64,000 bases of DNA from Vibrio sp. CK2-1 (GTDB lineage Bacteria > Pseudomonadota > Gammaproteobacteria > Enterobacterales > Vibrionaceae): positions 62,001-126,000 of the forward strand of contig NZ_JAKKCJ010000006.1 in NCBI RefSeq assembly GCF_021726515.1, in the 5' to 3' direction. Position numbers and translations under genes: made by a program. Each line of letters opens with the position of its first letter. The stretch's first letter is position 1. Shown piece after piece: positions 17,430 to 27,067 of the stretch. Below the pieces are notes generated by a model, which was given only the letters and a program-made list of their open reading frames with translations, did no database searches and had not been told where the DNA came from.

Positions 17430-17790
17430 TCGTTGCTCGGGCGCTCCGCTGCTTGTTTCTCGGAAAAGATGGCGACGAAATGTCCGAGCGCTTCGTTTTG
17501 TATTGGGGGTAGCTAAACAAATATCCTCCGCTCTTCCGCACTACGAGAAGTGAAACGGCCTAATACCGAGTAACGTCCCATCTTCTTCCCTAGAAACTCC
17601 CAACACACAACAAAAAATCTTTTTGGCTCTCGAGCGAAGCGTCCACGTATCTCGTTCCAATCTTTTTGCTCTACCTAGCTCCGGGCGGTGAAACACCCGA
17701 GAAGCGCAACATCTTTCTTATAAATTTGAAGCCTATTTTCTTTTTCGAGTTACGAGCAGCGTAGCGCCCGAGCCCCGAGTAACGATATAA
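17430..17790. repeat. Cluster of degenerate heptad/GCGC mosaic repeats after yhhQ
   Basis: Three patches (about 17430-17505, 17530-17600 and 17625-17790) carry words such as TTGCTCGG, GGCGCTCCGCT, TTTCTCGG, ACGAGAAG, GAGCGAAGCG, TATCTCG and CGAGCAGCGTAGCGCCCGAG. Both orientations occur and partial palindromes form. No open frame or known RNA is visible. It fills the gap between yhhQ and the ryhB promoter. Confidence 0.65.
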
Positions 17791-17889
17791 TCCATCTTCA
17801 TGTGAAAATAAAATATACTTAAATATCAATAGCTTAATTTTTCGGTCTAACTTTTTTAAAATTAAATGATACTTTTTCTCATTTAGGGG

Positions 17890-17918
17890 TTGATCATTTA
17901 ATGAGAATGATTATTATT
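17890..17918 (+). promoter_or_regulatory. Fur-controlled promoter of ryhB
   Basis: TTGATC (17890-17895), a 16-base spacer and TATTAT (17912-17917) form the promoter. The 19-base stretch 17900-17918 (AATGAGAATGATTATTATT) matches 12 of 19 positions of the Fur box and covers the spacer and -10. Iron-bound Fur would block transcription. Confidence 0.8.
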
Positions 17919-17923
17919 AACTA

Positions 17924-18095
17924 CGTCGAAGGGGAAAAGAGAATCAAACGCAACAGCATGAGATTCTTGGCTTCTTTAAGACACGACATTGCTCACATTG
18001 CTTCCAGTGTATTTAAGCTTTCGTGGTAGGTGCATCAAGTATTACATCTAGCCACTTTTTGCTAAGCGACGCCCACTCGGTGTCGCTTTCTTTTT
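17924..18095 (+). ncRNA. ryhB: Iron-responsive small RNA RyhB
   Basis: The conserved RyhB core is present at about 17985-18010: GACATTGCTCACATTGC followed by TTCCAGTGT. This is the segment that pairs with target mRNAs in E. coli and V. cholerae. A Fur box overlaps the promoter. The RNA ends with a 9-bp hairpin (AGCGACGCC/GGTGTCGCT, one G-U) and a T-rich tail at 18087-18095. The inferred length of about 170 bases fits the long Vibrio form rather than the 90-base E. coli form. As I recall, the position before polA is the same in V. cholerae. The 5' end is inferred from the promoter. Confidence 0.92.
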
Positions 18096-18150
18096 GCCTA
18101 TGATTTAGTGAGCTGACTTTAGCTATCGTTATTATTGTCAATTAACATAG

Positions 18151-18320
18151 GATCCATTGTGATTAATTGTTTTCCACAAAAGATCCTTGCGCTGCTTTTT
18201 ATCCCACCATGATCAAATAAACTATAACTTGTTGTTTATAAATAAGTAATGTTATTTTTTGTTAATGATCTTGATTTTTGTGAAATTTCATTTGAAAAGT
18301 TAACAACAAAGTTATCCACA
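18151..18320. promoter_or_regulatory. DnaA-box and GATC cluster upstream of polA
   Basis: A consensus DnaA box TTATCCACA lies at 18312-18320 and a second match, TTTTCCACA, at 18170-18178, in the same orientation. Four GATC sites lie between 18151 and 18270, in very AT-rich sequence. This holds the remainder of the 326-base gap between ryhB and polA. No clear polA promoter was picked. It may be a DnaA-responsive control region; it is not at the expected place for oriC. Confidence 0.4.
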
Positions 18321-18421
18321 GCTGGTTAATATCTAGAACCGACATATAAATAGATTCATTTAGTCAGACGTGGCATTCTAGGCGGATCGTATGTTTCTCA
18401 TCAGCTTGGGTACTAGACACT

Positions 18422-21253
18422 ATGGCAACAATCGCTGACAACTCCTTGATTCTTATTGATGGATCTTCTTATTTATATCGCGCCTTTCACGCTTATCCTG
18501 AAAGTATGAATAACGGCAACATTCAAACCAATGCGGTGTACGGTGTGGTTAACATGCTACGCAGTATGATGAAGCAGTTTTCTTCTGAGCGTATTGCGGT
18601 GGTTTTTGATGCCAAAGGTAAAACCTTCCGCGATGATATGTACTCTGAATATAAAGCCAACCGTCCTTCGATGCCGCAAGAGTTACGCGATCAAATTGAG
18701 CCTTTGCACAACATTATTCGTGCGATGGGTTTGCCGCTAATTTGTGTGCCGGGTGTTGAGGCGGATGATGTGATTGGTACTTTGTCTTCACAAGCTTCTA
18801 AGCAAGGCATGCCTGTATTAATCAGCACTGGCGATAAAGATATGGCTCAGCTGGTGGATGATAATGTCACGCTGATCAATACCATGACCAATGTGGTGAT
18901 GGATAGAGAAGGGGTGATTGAAAAGTTTGGCTTACCACCTGAACTTATTATCGATTATTTAGCCTTGATGGGCGATAAAGTCGATAACATTCCGGGCGTT
19001 CCGGGTGTCGGTGATAAAACCGCAGTTGCTTTGTTGCAAGGTCTAGGTAGTTTAGAAACCATTTATCAAAATTTAGATAAGATCGCTGATCTTTCTTTCC
19101 GTGGTTCGAAAACCATGGCGAAGAAGTTGCTTGAGAATAAAGAAAACGCGGATCTTTCTTATTTGCTAGCTACCATCAAGCTGGATGTGGATCTCGATTG
19201 TCAGCCACAAGATCTTTGCAAAGCCGAGCCAAATAAAGATGAGCTGATGAAGCTATTTGGTGAGCTAACCTTTAAATCTTGGTTAAACGAGTTACTTGAA
19301 GGCGGTGACGGTAAAATTGCGGCAGTTGATGGGCTAGCACAAGTCAAAGCAGAACAACGCGGCGGCGCGAGTCAAAGTGCCACTAAATCTGCGACCACCG
19401 CAGATGCGCTTGAAGTCGATATGAGTCCTGCCAATATTGATCGCAGCAATTATGAAATCATTTTTGACCAAGAAACCTTCCTCGCTTGGTTAGATAAATT
19501 GAAAGCTTCGGATGTGTTTGCTTTCGATACTGAAACCGATAGCTTGAATTACATGGAAGCCAACTTGATTGGTTTGTCGTTTGCAGTTGCCGAAGGCGAA
19601 GCGGCTTATGTGCCGGTTGCCCATGACTACCTTGATGCGCCAGCACAGCTAGATCGTAATTGGGTACTTGAGCAACTGAAACCGATTCTCGAAGATGATT
19701 CACAAGCCAAAGTAGGCCAGAACCTGAAATACGATGCTAGCGTGCTCGCACGTTATGACATCGAGATGAAAGGCATTCGCTTTGACACCATGTTAGCGTC
19801 TTACGTGTTTAATAGCGTTGGTGGTAAACATGATATGGATAGCCTAGCGTTCCGCTTCCTACAACATAACTGCATTTCTTTTGAATCACTGGCAGGTAAA
19901 GGCAAAAAGCAACTGACCTTCAACCAATTAGATATTGAAGAAGCCGGCCCTTATGCGGCGGAAGATGCCGATGTGACATTACGTTTGCATAACCGTTTGC
20001 AAGCCGCTTTAGAGCAAGATGCCGGTTTGAAATCTATCTATCAAGATATTGAAGTACCTCTAGTACCAGTAATTTCACGTATTGAACGTACCGGTGTAAT
20101 GATTGACGACATGCTATTGAATGCTCAATCAAAAGAGTTAGAAGCACGTCTTGAAGAGCTAAAAGCCAAGGCATTTGAGTTGGCTGAGCAGGAATTCAAC
20201 CTTAACTCACCAAAACAATTACAAGCGATTCTATTTGAGAAAATGGGTTTGCCAGTGGTGAAGAAGACTGCCTCTGGCGCACCATCTACTAATGAAGAAG
20301 TGTTGCAAGAGCTGGCATTAGACTACCCGTTACCTAAGCTGATTTTAGAAAACCGTGGTCTGGCTAAATTGAAATCAACCTACACCGATAAACTGCCTAA
20401 GATGATCAACCCGCAAACGGGGCGTGTGCATACTTCATATCATCAAGCGGTTACTGCGACTGGGCGTTTATCATCAACGGATCCAAACTTGCAAAATATT
20501 CCAATTCGTAATGAAGAAGGTCGCCGTATTCGCCAAGCGTTTGTCGCGCCACATGGTTGGAAAATTTTAGCGGTCGATTATTCACAAATTGAATTGCGAA
20601 TCATGGCGCACTTATCCGGTGATAAAGCGTTATTAGATGCGTTTGCACAAGGCAAAGATATTCACTCCGCGACTGCCGCTGAAGTGATGGGATGCAGTAT
20701 TGATCAAGTCACGTCCGAGCAACGTCGCCGTGCGAAAGCGATTAACTTTGGTTTGATTTATGGTATGAGCGCCTTTGGTCTTGCCAAGCAACTAGGTATT
20801 CCTCGTGGTGAAGCGCAGCAGTATATGGACGTTTACTTTGAGCGTTACCCTGGTGTGATGCAGTATATGGAAGATACTCGCTCAAAAGCGACGGAACAGG
20901 GTTATGTTGAAACCTTATTTGGTCGTCGCTTACATTTACCTGAAATCAAATCAAGCAATGGTATGCGTCGTAAAGGAGCAGAGCGTGCGGCAATTAATGC
21001 GCCAATGCAAGGCACGGCGGCAGATATCATTAAGAAAGCTATGTTGATTGTCGATCAGTGGATTCAAGAAGAAGGCAATGGTGATGTAAAACTCTTGATG
21101 CAAGTACACGATGAATTGGTGTTTGAAGTGAAAGAAAGTGAATTAGCGCGTATTGAAATAAAAATACAAGAGCTTATGGAGTCTGCTGCGGAACTGAATG
21201 TGCCATTAGTGGCAGAATTCGGCCATGGAGACAACTGGGATCAAGCCCACTAA
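18422..21253 (+). CDS. polA: DNA polymerase I
   Basis: A 943-residue replication and repair polymerase. The N-terminal 5' nuclease (about 1-290) has [14 protein letters not shown], the metal-site [11 protein letters not shown] and [10 protein letters not shown], and the helix-hairpin [11 protein letters not shown] linker rich in Ala, Ser and Thr precedes the 3'-5' exonuclease, with all three motifs intact ([32 protein letters not shown]). The polymerase domain has motif A ([15 protein letters not shown]), the O-helix motif B ([14 protein letters not shown]) and motif C (QVHDELVFE). The complete length is close to that of E. coli (928). The spf gene follows, as in enterobacteria. Confidence 0.98.
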   Translation: MATIADNSLILIDGSSYLYRAFHAYPESMNNGNIQTNAVYGVVNMLRSMMKQFSSERIAVVFDAKGKTFRDDMYSEYKANRPSMPQELRDQIEPLHNIIRAMGLPLICVPGVEADDVIGTLSSQASKQGMPVLISTGDKDMAQLVDDNVTLINTMTNVVMDREGVIEKFGLPPELIIDYLALMGDKVDNIPGVPGVGDKTAVALLQGLGSLETIYQNLDKIADLSFRGSKTMAKKLLENKENADLSYLLATIKLDVDLDCQPQDLCKAEPNKDELMKLFGELTFKSWLNELLEGGDGKIAAVDGLAQVKAEQRGGASQSATKSATTADALEVDMSPANIDRSNYEIIFDQETFLAWLDKLKASDVFAFDTETDSLNYMEANLIGLSFAVAEGEAAYVPVAHDYLDAPAQLDRNWVLEQLKPILEDDSQAKVGQNLKYDASVLARYDIEMKGIRFDTMLASYVFNSVGGKHDMDSLAFRFLQHNCISFESLAGKGKKQLTFNQLDIEEAGPYAAEDADVTLRLHNRLQAALEQDAGLKSIYQDIEVPLVPVISRIERTGVMIDDMLLNAQSKELEARLEELKAKAFELAEQEFNLNSPKQLQAILFEKMGLPVVKKTASGAPSTNEEVLQELALDYPLPKLILENRGLAKLKSTYTDKLPKMINPQTGRVHTSYHQAVTATGRLSSTDPNLQNIPIRNEEGRRIRQAFVAPHGWKILAVDYSQIELRIMAHLSGDKALLDAFAQGKDIHSATAAEVMGCSIDQVTSEQRRRAKAINFGLIYGMSAFGLAKQLGIPRGEAQQYMDVYFERYPGVMQYMEDTRSKATEQGYVETLFGRRLHLPEIKSSNGMRRKGAERAAINAPMQGTAADIIKKAMLIVDQWIQEEGNGDVKLLMQVHDELVFEVKESELARIEIKIQELMESAAELNVPLVAEFGHGDNWDQAH

Positions 21254-21286
21254 GCTCTTACTGTTTCATTTACATCTATTTCTATG

Positions 21287-21313
21287 AGCCACCTCACTAG
21301 GTGGCTTTTTTTT
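21287..21313 (+). terminator. Rho-independent terminator after polA
   Basis: The perfect 8-bp stem AGCCACCT/AGGTGGCT with loop CACT is followed by eight T. Confidence 0.93.
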
Positions 21314-21390
21314 ATTCGAAATAAAGTTTTGATTTTGTTTGTGAATTGGTAATTTTCATAAAAAAGGTGAAAATTTAGTACAGAAAAAGC

Positions 21391-21418
21391 TTGATCTGAG
21401 TATCATTTCCGGTAGATT
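21391..21418 (+). promoter_or_regulatory. Promoter of spf (Spot 42)
   Basis: TTGATC (21391-21396), a 16-base spacer and TAGATT (21413-21418) lie 8 bases before the conserved 5' end of Spot 42. No clear CRP site was found, although CRP repression is known in E. coli. Confidence 0.65.
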
Positions 21419-21425
21419 AATAGGC

Positions 21426-21530
21426 GTAGGGTACAGAGGTAAGATGTTCTATCTTTTAGACCTTTTGTTTCACGTTATTGGATTAGGCTGTTTCAGCCGC
21501 CCCAGTCAGTTTTTGACTGGGGCGTTTTTT
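21426..21530 (+). ncRNA. spf: Spot 42 small RNA
   Basis: The 5' end GTAGGGTACAGAGGTAAG is identical to E. coli Spot 42. The following ATGTTCTATCTTT and AGACCTTTT segments, which pair with target mRNAs, are conserved. The RNA closes with GCCGCCCCAGTCAG, a 9-bp stem and a T run. The length of about 105 bases compares with 109 in E. coli. It lies between polA and engB, the same place as in enterobacteria. Spot 42 is an Hfq-dependent repressor of secondary carbon use. Confidence 0.97.
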
Positions 21531-21540
21531 CTTGTGGCAA

Positions 21541-22013
21541 AGGAAAAATAAAATCTATTAACTAGCTGAAAATAAACGTAATTAAATTACCTGCTCTTAA
21601 GTTCAATTCCCGTGTTTCTCTTTATTTCGCCTCGATAATATTCTGCTGAGTAACCTCCTGGTTTCTTCATTACAGAGCAAAATTCATTTTGTAGTAAAAT
21701 AACAGAGTAAATCACCAGTTATTGGCGCTATCAGGTATTTAATTTACCAATGAAAACAAGATTGTGAATTGCTTCGGAAATTCTTTGTAATTTGACTGAA
21801 AACTTGCGGATTGATGAGTGTATTTAGCAGGATGATTCTTAGGGCTCAGAGTAGGGAAATCGGCCAATCTTGTGTTTTTTATGCTCTTGGTCAATGCTTA
21901 AAGCACAATTAGAAAACCTCCATTTCTCTCCCATTTTCCCCACTGGCCGCCATGCTTTTGGGGATTTCTTTTATTTGGAGTTTGCGCTTCATTTCTGACT
22001 GGCTCATCAAGTA
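21541..22013. other. Intergenic region between spf and engB without a recognised gene
   Basis: No open frame of note. The only structured part is near 21935-21970 on the plus strand. There TCCCC and GGGGA arms enclose a small TGGC/GCCA hairpin and are followed by TTTCTTTTATTT, a possible terminator. A short RNA ending there is conceivable, because a second small RNA downstream of spf is known in Aliivibrio, but the evidence here is thin. Confidence 0.3.
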
Positions 22014-22047
22014 TAAAAAAAGCAGCCAAAGTTTCCTTGGGCTGCTT
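22014..22047 (-). terminator. Rho-independent terminator after engB
   Basis: AAGCAGCC (22020-22027) pairs with GGCTGCTT (22040-22047). On the minus strand seven T follow the hairpin. Confidence 0.88.
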
Positions 22048-22067
22048 AATTAAATACTTAATTGATA

Positions 22068-22787
22068 TTAGCTTTTGCTTACATCATCCTGAATTTCAGG
22101 GTTAGTAATGATGACCTCATCTTCAGCGGCAAACTCTGCTGCTAGCTCTTCACGATGTAGTTGTTCAATCATCTCTTCGCTGATTAAGGCTGGAGCGAAC
22201 CATGAGTCGAGTTTATTACGTAGCTGATCGACGCCAATCCCTTTCAAAGAAGAGAATACATCAACTTGCACGTCACCACAGAAAGCCATTGATGCTTCAC
22301 GAATCTTTAATAGTTGGGCTTTACGTGGGCCTTGTTTCAGTTTGTCGGCTTTAGTCAGCAGAACTTGAACTGGAATATTCACTTCTACTGCCCAGTAAAT
22401 TAACTGTTGGTCGAGATCTTTCATCGGATGACGAATATCCATCAATACCACGAGACCTTTTAAGCATTCGCGCTTTTGTAAGTACTCACCGAGTGATTTC
22501 TGCCACTTCTTTTTCATTTCAATTGGCACTTGGGCAAAGCCATAGCCAGGTAGATCGACGATGTGACAATTTTCTGTCACTTTAAACAAGTTTATTAACT
22601 GAGTTCGACCCGGCGTTTTACTGGTTTTCGCAAGGTTTTTCTGATTGGTCAATCGATTTAATGCGCTGGATTTGCCGGCATTAGAACGACCTGCAAAAGC
22701 AACTTCAATGCCTTCGTCTTCAGGAAGATGGCGAATATCTGGGGCACTCGTAATAAAGTGGGTATTTTGATAATGGATTTTTTCCAT
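22068..22787 (-). CDS. engB: Ribosome biogenesis GTPase EngB (YihA/YsxC)
   Basis: A 239-residue GTPase needed for large ribosomal subunit assembly. G motifs: G1 [10 protein letters not shown]2 region [11 protein letters not shown]3 DLPGYGFA, G4 TKAD and G5-like VFSSLKG. The frame extends 40 codons upstream (to 22907). The ATG at 22787 is preferred because it gives the family start ([18 protein letters not shown]) and has GGAG nine bases before it. The C-terminus is about 25 residues longer than in E. coli and acidic. It is divergent from cytochrome c4. Confidence 0.94.
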   Translation of the reverse strand: MEKIHYQNTHFITSAPDIRHLPEDEGIEVAFAGRSNAGKSSALNRLTNQKNLAKTSKTPGRTQLINLFKVTENCHIVDLPGYGFAQVPIEMKKKWQKSLGEYLQKRECLKGLVVLMDIRHPMKDLDQQLIYWAVEVNIPVQVLLTKADKLKQGPRKAQLLKIREASMAFCGDVQVDVFSSLKGIGVDQLRNKLDSWFAPALISEEMIEQLHREELAAEFAAEDEVIITNPEIQDDVSKS

Positions 22788-22969
22788 ATTTGTTAACTCC
22801 ATCTCCACTTTTGTAGAGGAATGATTGCTTTTATGTATAATTGTGTACAATTGGTTTACTTGTCTGGGCAAGACTAAAATAAGTATCCCCAAGTAACCGT
22901 TAGACATAGTGTACCATGAACGCTTATGTATCGTGGTAGTGGAAGCTGAATAATTATAAATGGAATGTC

Positions 22970-23587
22970 ATGAAAAAATTAGTATTCATTATTAGTTTAG
23001 TTGCCAGCTGCTCTGTGTGGGCACAAGGTGATATTGAAGCAGGGAAAGAAAAGTCTGCCACTTGTGCGGCTTGTCATGGTGCCGATGGTAATAGCGTGGT
23101 GACTCAATACCCTAAGCTAGCCGGTCAACATGTTAAGTACTTAGAAAAGCAGCTGCATGACCTTAAATTAGGCATGAGCAGCGGTGGTAAGCAAGGTCGC
23201 TATGACCCTGTGATGAGCGCGATGGCGATGCCACTGACTGAGGAAGACATCACTGATATCTCAGCTTATTACGCTTCATTACCACAAACCGAAGGTTCAA
23301 CTCCTGAAAATGTAGTGGAAAAAGGCAAAGCACTTTACTTTGCTGGTGATGCTGAAAAAGGTATTACTGCTTGTGCTGCATGTCATGGTCCTCGTGGACA
23401 TGGTATGGAATTAGGCGGCTTCCCGAAAATTTCAGGCCAACATGCTGAATACACTAAAGCTCAGCTAGAAAAATTCCGTTCTGCTGATCGTAGTAATGAT
23501 TTAAATGGCATGATGCAAGATGTCACTAAGAATCTAAGCGATGAAGACATTGATGTTTTGTCTAAGTACATCGGCGGTTTGCATTAA
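22970..23587 (+). CDS. Cytochrome c4 (di-haem periplasmic electron carrier)
   Basis: A 205-residue protein with a signal peptide (1-18, ending in SVWA) and two similar cytochrome c domains. Each domain has a haem-binding CAACH motif (CAACHGADG and CAACHGPRG) and a methionine further on as the likely sixth ligand. It is expected to carry electrons to terminal oxidases, chiefly the cbb3 type. It lies next to engB, as I recall for other vibrios. It has its own terminator. Confidence 0.93.
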   Translation: MKKLVFIISLVASCSVWAQGDIEAGKEKSATCAACHGADGNSVVTQYPKLAGQHVKYLEKQLHDLKLGMSSGGKQGRYDPVMSAMAMPLTEEDITDISAYYASLPQTEGSTPENVVEKGKALYFAGDAEKGITACAACHGPRGHGMELGGFPKISGQHAEYTKAQLEKFRSADRSNDLNGMMQDVTKNLSDEDIDVLSKYIGGLH

Positions 23588-23622
23588 GCTCTAACATGAG
23601 CTTTGCGACATAGATTATTAAG

Positions 23623-23654
23623 CCCTCAACAAGTGAATATTTGTTGAGGGTTTT
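23623..23654 (+). terminator. Rho-independent terminator after cytochrome c4
   Basis: The perfect 10-bp stem CCCTCAACAA/TTGTTGAGGG with an 8-base loop is followed by TTTTGCTTTT. Confidence 0.92.
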
Positions 23655-23755
23655 GCTTTTCTAACAAAAAATCTTTCGCGAAATTGCTTAATAAAACTCC
23701 ACTCTAACCGCCATTTCTGGTATGTTGCGCATCCTTAATCTAAGGGGGTGATTTT

Positions 23756-24394
23756 ATGCATACCTGTCCATTGTGCCAAAGTAGCCAAACCGATATCTAT
23801 TATCAGGATAACCGTCGTCAGTATTTACAGTGCCAGCAGTGCGTTTTGGTGTTTGTAAACCCAGAGCAGCGTGTGGATGCTGAAGCTGAAAAAGCGGTGT
23901 ATGATTTGCATGAAAATGACCCTCAAGATCAGGGCTACCGTCGCTTTTTATCGCGGATGGCAGACCCATTATTACAACGTATCGCTCCACAATCTCAAGG
24001 CTTAGACTTTGGCTGTGGACCGGGCCCGGCGTTAGCTATGATGCTAGAAGAAAAAGGGCATCAAGTGGCGTTGTATGATCTTTACTATTACCCTAATAAA
24101 CAGGCTCTACATCAACAATATGACTTCGTTACCGCAACTGAAGTTATCGAACACCTCTTTACTCCCAACCTAGTGTGGCAGCAATGGCTGGATATGTTAA
24201 AGCCGGGTGGTTGGCTTGGCGTCATGACCAAGTTAGTGAAAGATGTAGAGGCATTTGCAAGTTGGCATTATCGACATGATCCGACTCATGTGGTGTTTTT
24301 TAGCCGAGAAACCTTTGAGTTCTTAGCCAATCGTGACCAGCTGCAACTTGAATTTATCGGTAATGATGTCATGTTACTGAAAAAGGCCGAGTAA
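23756..24394 (+). CDS. Class I SAM-dependent methyltransferase with N-terminal zinc finger
   Basis: A 212-residue cytoplasmic protein. Residues 4-29 hold two CxxC pairs (CPLC, CQQC), likely a small zinc ribbon. The Rossmann-like methyltransferase part follows, with motif I LDFGCGPG (about 83-90), the acidic motif II region ALYDLYY, motif post-I TATEVIEHL and LKPGGWLGVMT. It belongs to the Methyltransf_23-like group. The substrate is unknown. The zinc knuckle suggests a nucleic acid or protein target, but this is inference. A GGGGG-containing ribosome-binding site lies 8 bases before the ATG. yihI follows after 30 bases, so they may share an mRNA. Confidence 0.82.
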   Translation: MHTCPLCQSSQTDIYYQDNRRQYLQCQQCVLVFVNPEQRVDAEAEKAVYDLHENDPQDQGYRRFLSRMADPLLQRIAPQSQGLDFGCGPGPALAMMLEEKGHQVALYDLYYYPNKQALHQQYDFVTATEVIEHLFTPNLVWQQWLDMLKPGGWLGVMTKLVKDVEAFASWHYRHDPTHVVFFSRETFEFLANRDQLQLEFIGNDVMLLKKAE

Positions 24395-24424
24395 TAAATT
24401 TCGGCCTTAAAATAGGAAAAAAGA

Positions 24425-25000
24425 ATGTCTCGTACGAAAAAATCTAGAAAGCCAGGATCAACCGGTTCTGAAGAAGTGATTGTAACGCGTAATCGCTCTG
24501 AATCGGATGTGGAAGGTCGTTTACGTAAGCGTCTCAACAAGCGTAAAGGCTTGAAAACGGGTAGCCGTCATTCAGATGGTTCTGGTGCGCATAACCAACG
24601 TAGCCAAGGTGGTTCTAAAGATCCTCGCCATGGTAGTAAGAAACCGATTCCTTTGGTTGTGGAAGCGAAAGCAAAACCGTCGAAGCAGCAGCGTAAGCTG
24701 AATGCCGAGCAAGAGCTTGAAGCGATCCAAAACGATCCTCAACTAAATGTGTTGATCGACCGTTTAGACAACGGTGAGAAATTGGGTGCAGGCTTGCAGA
24801 ATTATGTCGATCAAAAATTAGATCGTTTAGAAGCATTAATGAAGCAACTTGGCATTTTTGATGAAGATGACATGGTAGAATCTGAGCCTGAAGAACAGGC
24901 TGTGGATGAAAAACCTGTCTCTAAGAAATCGAAGAAACCTGCTTCAGATAATGATCTACTGTCACAATTTGAAGATTTAGATTTAAACGATTTTAAATAA
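24425..25000 (+). CDS. yihI: Der GTPase-activating protein YihI
   Basis: A 191-residue protein that stimulates the GTPase Der and so tunes late ribosome assembly. The N-terminal half is very basic (MSRTKKSRKPGS, EGRLRKRLNKRKGLKTGSR) and probably disordered. The centre holds the conserved ELEAIQNDPQLNVLIDRLDNGE segment. The C-terminus is acidic and ends in LLSQFEDLDLNDFK. This basic-to-acidic layout and the central motif match YihI. It precedes the DUF2489 gene and hemN, an order also seen in enterobacteria for yihI-hemN. Confidence 0.92.
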   Translation: MSRTKKSRKPGSTGSEEVIVTRNRSESDVEGRLRKRLNKRKGLKTGSRHSDGSGAHNQRSQGGSKDPRHGSKKPIPLVVEAKAKPSKQQRKLNAEQELEAIQNDPQLNVLIDRLDNGEKLGAGLQNYVDQKLDRLEALMKQLGIFDEDDMVESEPEEQAVDEKPVSKKSKKPASDNDLLSQFEDLDLNDFK

Positions 25001-25056
25001 ACGAATAGCCCTGCCACTTTATTGAGTTGAGTAGGGCATTTAGCGGAAGGAATTTT

Positions 25057-25545
25057 ATGCCGATCGTATTGTTAGCCATTGTTGGAGCCATCATTATTGT
25101 TGCTTTAGCCAGTTATGCTGGTTTTTTGCTGATCAAAATTAAAAAGCAAAAGCAACTGATTGAAATTCAGCAACAAAGAGCAATTGAAAAGCGTAACGCC
25201 AACATCTTTGAAAATGTGAATACCTTATGTATGGCCGGTATTCATGAGCAATGTGATTTATCTGAAATCGTGATCCGAGTGTATTGCATTATGGATTATG
25301 TCCAAGGTGATCAACGCATCGACTTTGCTCAAGATTATCCTGCGATTTATGAATTGTACGACGTCGTCAAAGATATGGCCCGCGGTGAAGAGAGACAAAA
25401 GCTCGCCAAACAAGATCGAATGAAGCAGAACTTAGCTCGTCAAAAAGCGGAAGTACGTTTAACCGATCAAGTGATTGCTGAATTGTCTGTTCTTAAAGAA
25501 CGAATCGCACCGTTAAACAATCAAATTCCGATAAAAATGATGTAG
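25057..25545 (+). CDS. DUF2489 family single-pass membrane protein
   Basis: A 162-residue protein with one N-terminal membrane segment (about 3-26, VLLAIVGAIIIVALASYAGFL shortened to its core) followed by a basic coiled-coil-prone stretch (KIKKQKQLIEIQQQRAIEK). A soluble domain follows. I recognise it as the DUF2489 protein found next to hemN in vibrios. The function is unknown. The open frame starts 10 codons earlier at a non-ATG codon; the ATG at 25057 has GGAAGGA before it. It lies between yihI and hemN on the same strand. Confidence 0.75.
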   Translation: MPIVLLAIVGAIIIVALASYAGFLLIKIKKQKQLIEIQQQRAIEKRNANIFENVNTLCMAGIHEQCDLSEIVIRVYCIMDYVQGDQRIDFAQDYPAIYELYDVVKDMARGEERQKLAKQDRMKQNLARQKAEVRLTDQVIAELSVLKERIAPLNNQIPIKMM

Positions 25546-25689
25546 AACAAACTAGGCTCGTTTTTAACCTTTGTAGGTATATCCATATTGGGTGAAAATT
25601 AGTATTGATAGCTTGTCGATATTGATAACTTAAAGCCTAGGTGACTAGGACACATTCAGTAAGTGTTGTTGAAATAATAAGTGGAAGTC

Positions 25690-27066
25690 ATGATGTTAAA
25701 AGAACAAATCGTGTGGGATCAAGCAATGCTAGAGAAGTATAACTACTCTGGCCCTCGTTATACGTCCTACCCAACCGCGGTTGAGTTCCATGAAGCGTTC
25801 ACCATCTCGGATCTCGATATGGCTTGTGCCGACTATCCAGAGCGTCCACTTTCACTTTATATTCATATCCCATTTTGTCATAAGCTTTGTTACTACTGTG
25901 GCTGTAATAAAGTGATCACCCGTCATCAGCATAAAGCCGATGATTACTTACAAGTGTTAATTCAAGAAATCCGTGAGCGCGCTCCGCTGATTCAGCAGCG
26001 TCAGGTGAGCCAATTGCATTTTGGTGGCGGTACGCCAACCTTCCTAACCAAAATCCAAATGACGCGCATTATGACCGCTCTACGTGCCGAGTTTACCTTT
26101 ACTGACGATGCTGAAATTAGTATCGAAGTCGACCCGCGTGAAATTGAGCTCGATATGCTTGATCATTTACGCGCAGAAGGTTTCAACCGCTTGAGTATCG
26201 GTGTACAAGATTTTGATAAAGAAGTTCAGCAATTGGTGAACCGTGAGCAAGATGAAGACTTCATTGTTGCCATGGTCGCAAGAGCCAAAAAGCTGGGTTT
26301 CCGTTCTACCAACCTCGATTTAATCTACGGTTTACCAAAACAAACACTAGCGACCTTCTCACATACGCTAGAAAAAGTGTTAGCCATGAAACCGGGCCGA
26401 CTATCGATTTTTAACTATGCGCATATGCCACAATTATTTGCCGCTCAAGCTAAGCTCAAAGAAGAGCACATGCCGAGCGCTGAGCAAAAAATGGCCATTC
26501 TGCAATATACGATTAAAACCCTTACCGAGGCTGGTTATCAGTTCATTGGTATGGATCACTTTGCTCTACCAGACGATGAGCTGGCGATTGCTCAACGAGC
26601 CGGCGTATTGCACCGTAATTTCCAAGGTTACACTACCCAAGGCGATTGTGATTTGATTGGCTTTGGTGTGTCGTCGATTTCTATGGTTGGTAATAGTTAT
26701 GCACAAAACCAAAAAGAGCTGAAAAAGTACTACGCTCAAGTTGATGAGCAACGTCATGCGTTATGGCGTGGTGTGGTATTAGACCAAGATGATTTGATTC
26801 GTCGTGAAGTGATTAAGCAGCTAATTTGTAACTTTACCCTAGATAAAGTCGGGATCGAAAAAGAGTTTAACCTCAACTTTAATCAGTACTTTAAAGAAGA
26901 CTTGGCTTTGCTGAAAACGTTTGTTGACGACCAGTTAGTTGAAGTAACCGATTCGCATATTACGGTGACCTTACGTGGCCGTTTATTGATTCGTAATATT
27001 TGTATGTGCTTTGATACTTACCTACGAACACGCGCCCGTCAGCAGCAGTTCTCACGTGTAATTTAA
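25690..27066 (+). CDS. hemN: Oxygen-independent coproporphyrinogen III oxidase HemN
   Basis: A 458-residue radical SAM enzyme that converts coproporphyrinogen III to protoporphyrinogen IX without oxygen in haem synthesis. The YNYSGPRYTSYPTAVEF start is typical. The 4Fe-4S cluster motif is CHKLCYYCGC (CxxxCxxCxC). FGGGTPTFL and the C-terminal HemN domain are present. The length matches E. coli (457). Start choice: the frame opens at a GTG (25681), but that region carries the ribosome-binding GGAAG, so the ATG at 25690 (or the next, 25693) is better. A convergent terminator follows. Confidence 0.95.
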   Translation: MMLKEQIVWDQAMLEKYNYSGPRYTSYPTAVEFHEAFTISDLDMACADYPERPLSLYIHIPFCHKLCYYCGCNKVITRHQHKADDYLQVLIQEIRERAPLIQQRQVSQLHFGGGTPTFLTKIQMTRIMTALRAEFTFTDDAEISIEVDPREIELDMLDHLRAEGFNRLSIGVQDFDKEVQQLVNREQDEDFIVAMVARAKKLGFRSTNLDLIYGLPKQTLATFSHTLEKVLAMKPGRLSIFNYAHMPQLFAAQAKLKEEHMPSAEQKMAILQYTIKTLTEAGYQFIGMDHFALPDDELAIAQRAGVLHRNFQGYTTQGDCDLIGFGVSSISMVGNSYAQNQKELKKYYAQVDEQRHALWRGVVLDQDDLIRREVIKQLICNFTLDKVGIEKEFNLNFNQYFKEDLALLKTFVDDQLVEVTDSHITVTLRGRLLIRNICMCFDTYLRTRARQQQFSRVI

Positions 27067-27067
27067 T

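Noticed and set aside
18151-18320. Chromosomal replication origin oriC
   Set aside because: Only two good DnaA boxes are present, there are no clear AT-rich 13-mers, and the mnmG/mioC-type neighbours expected at oriC are absent.
21320-21390. CRP site upstream of spf
   Set aside because: A TGTGA half-site is present near 21340, but no matching TCACA half lies at the right spacing.
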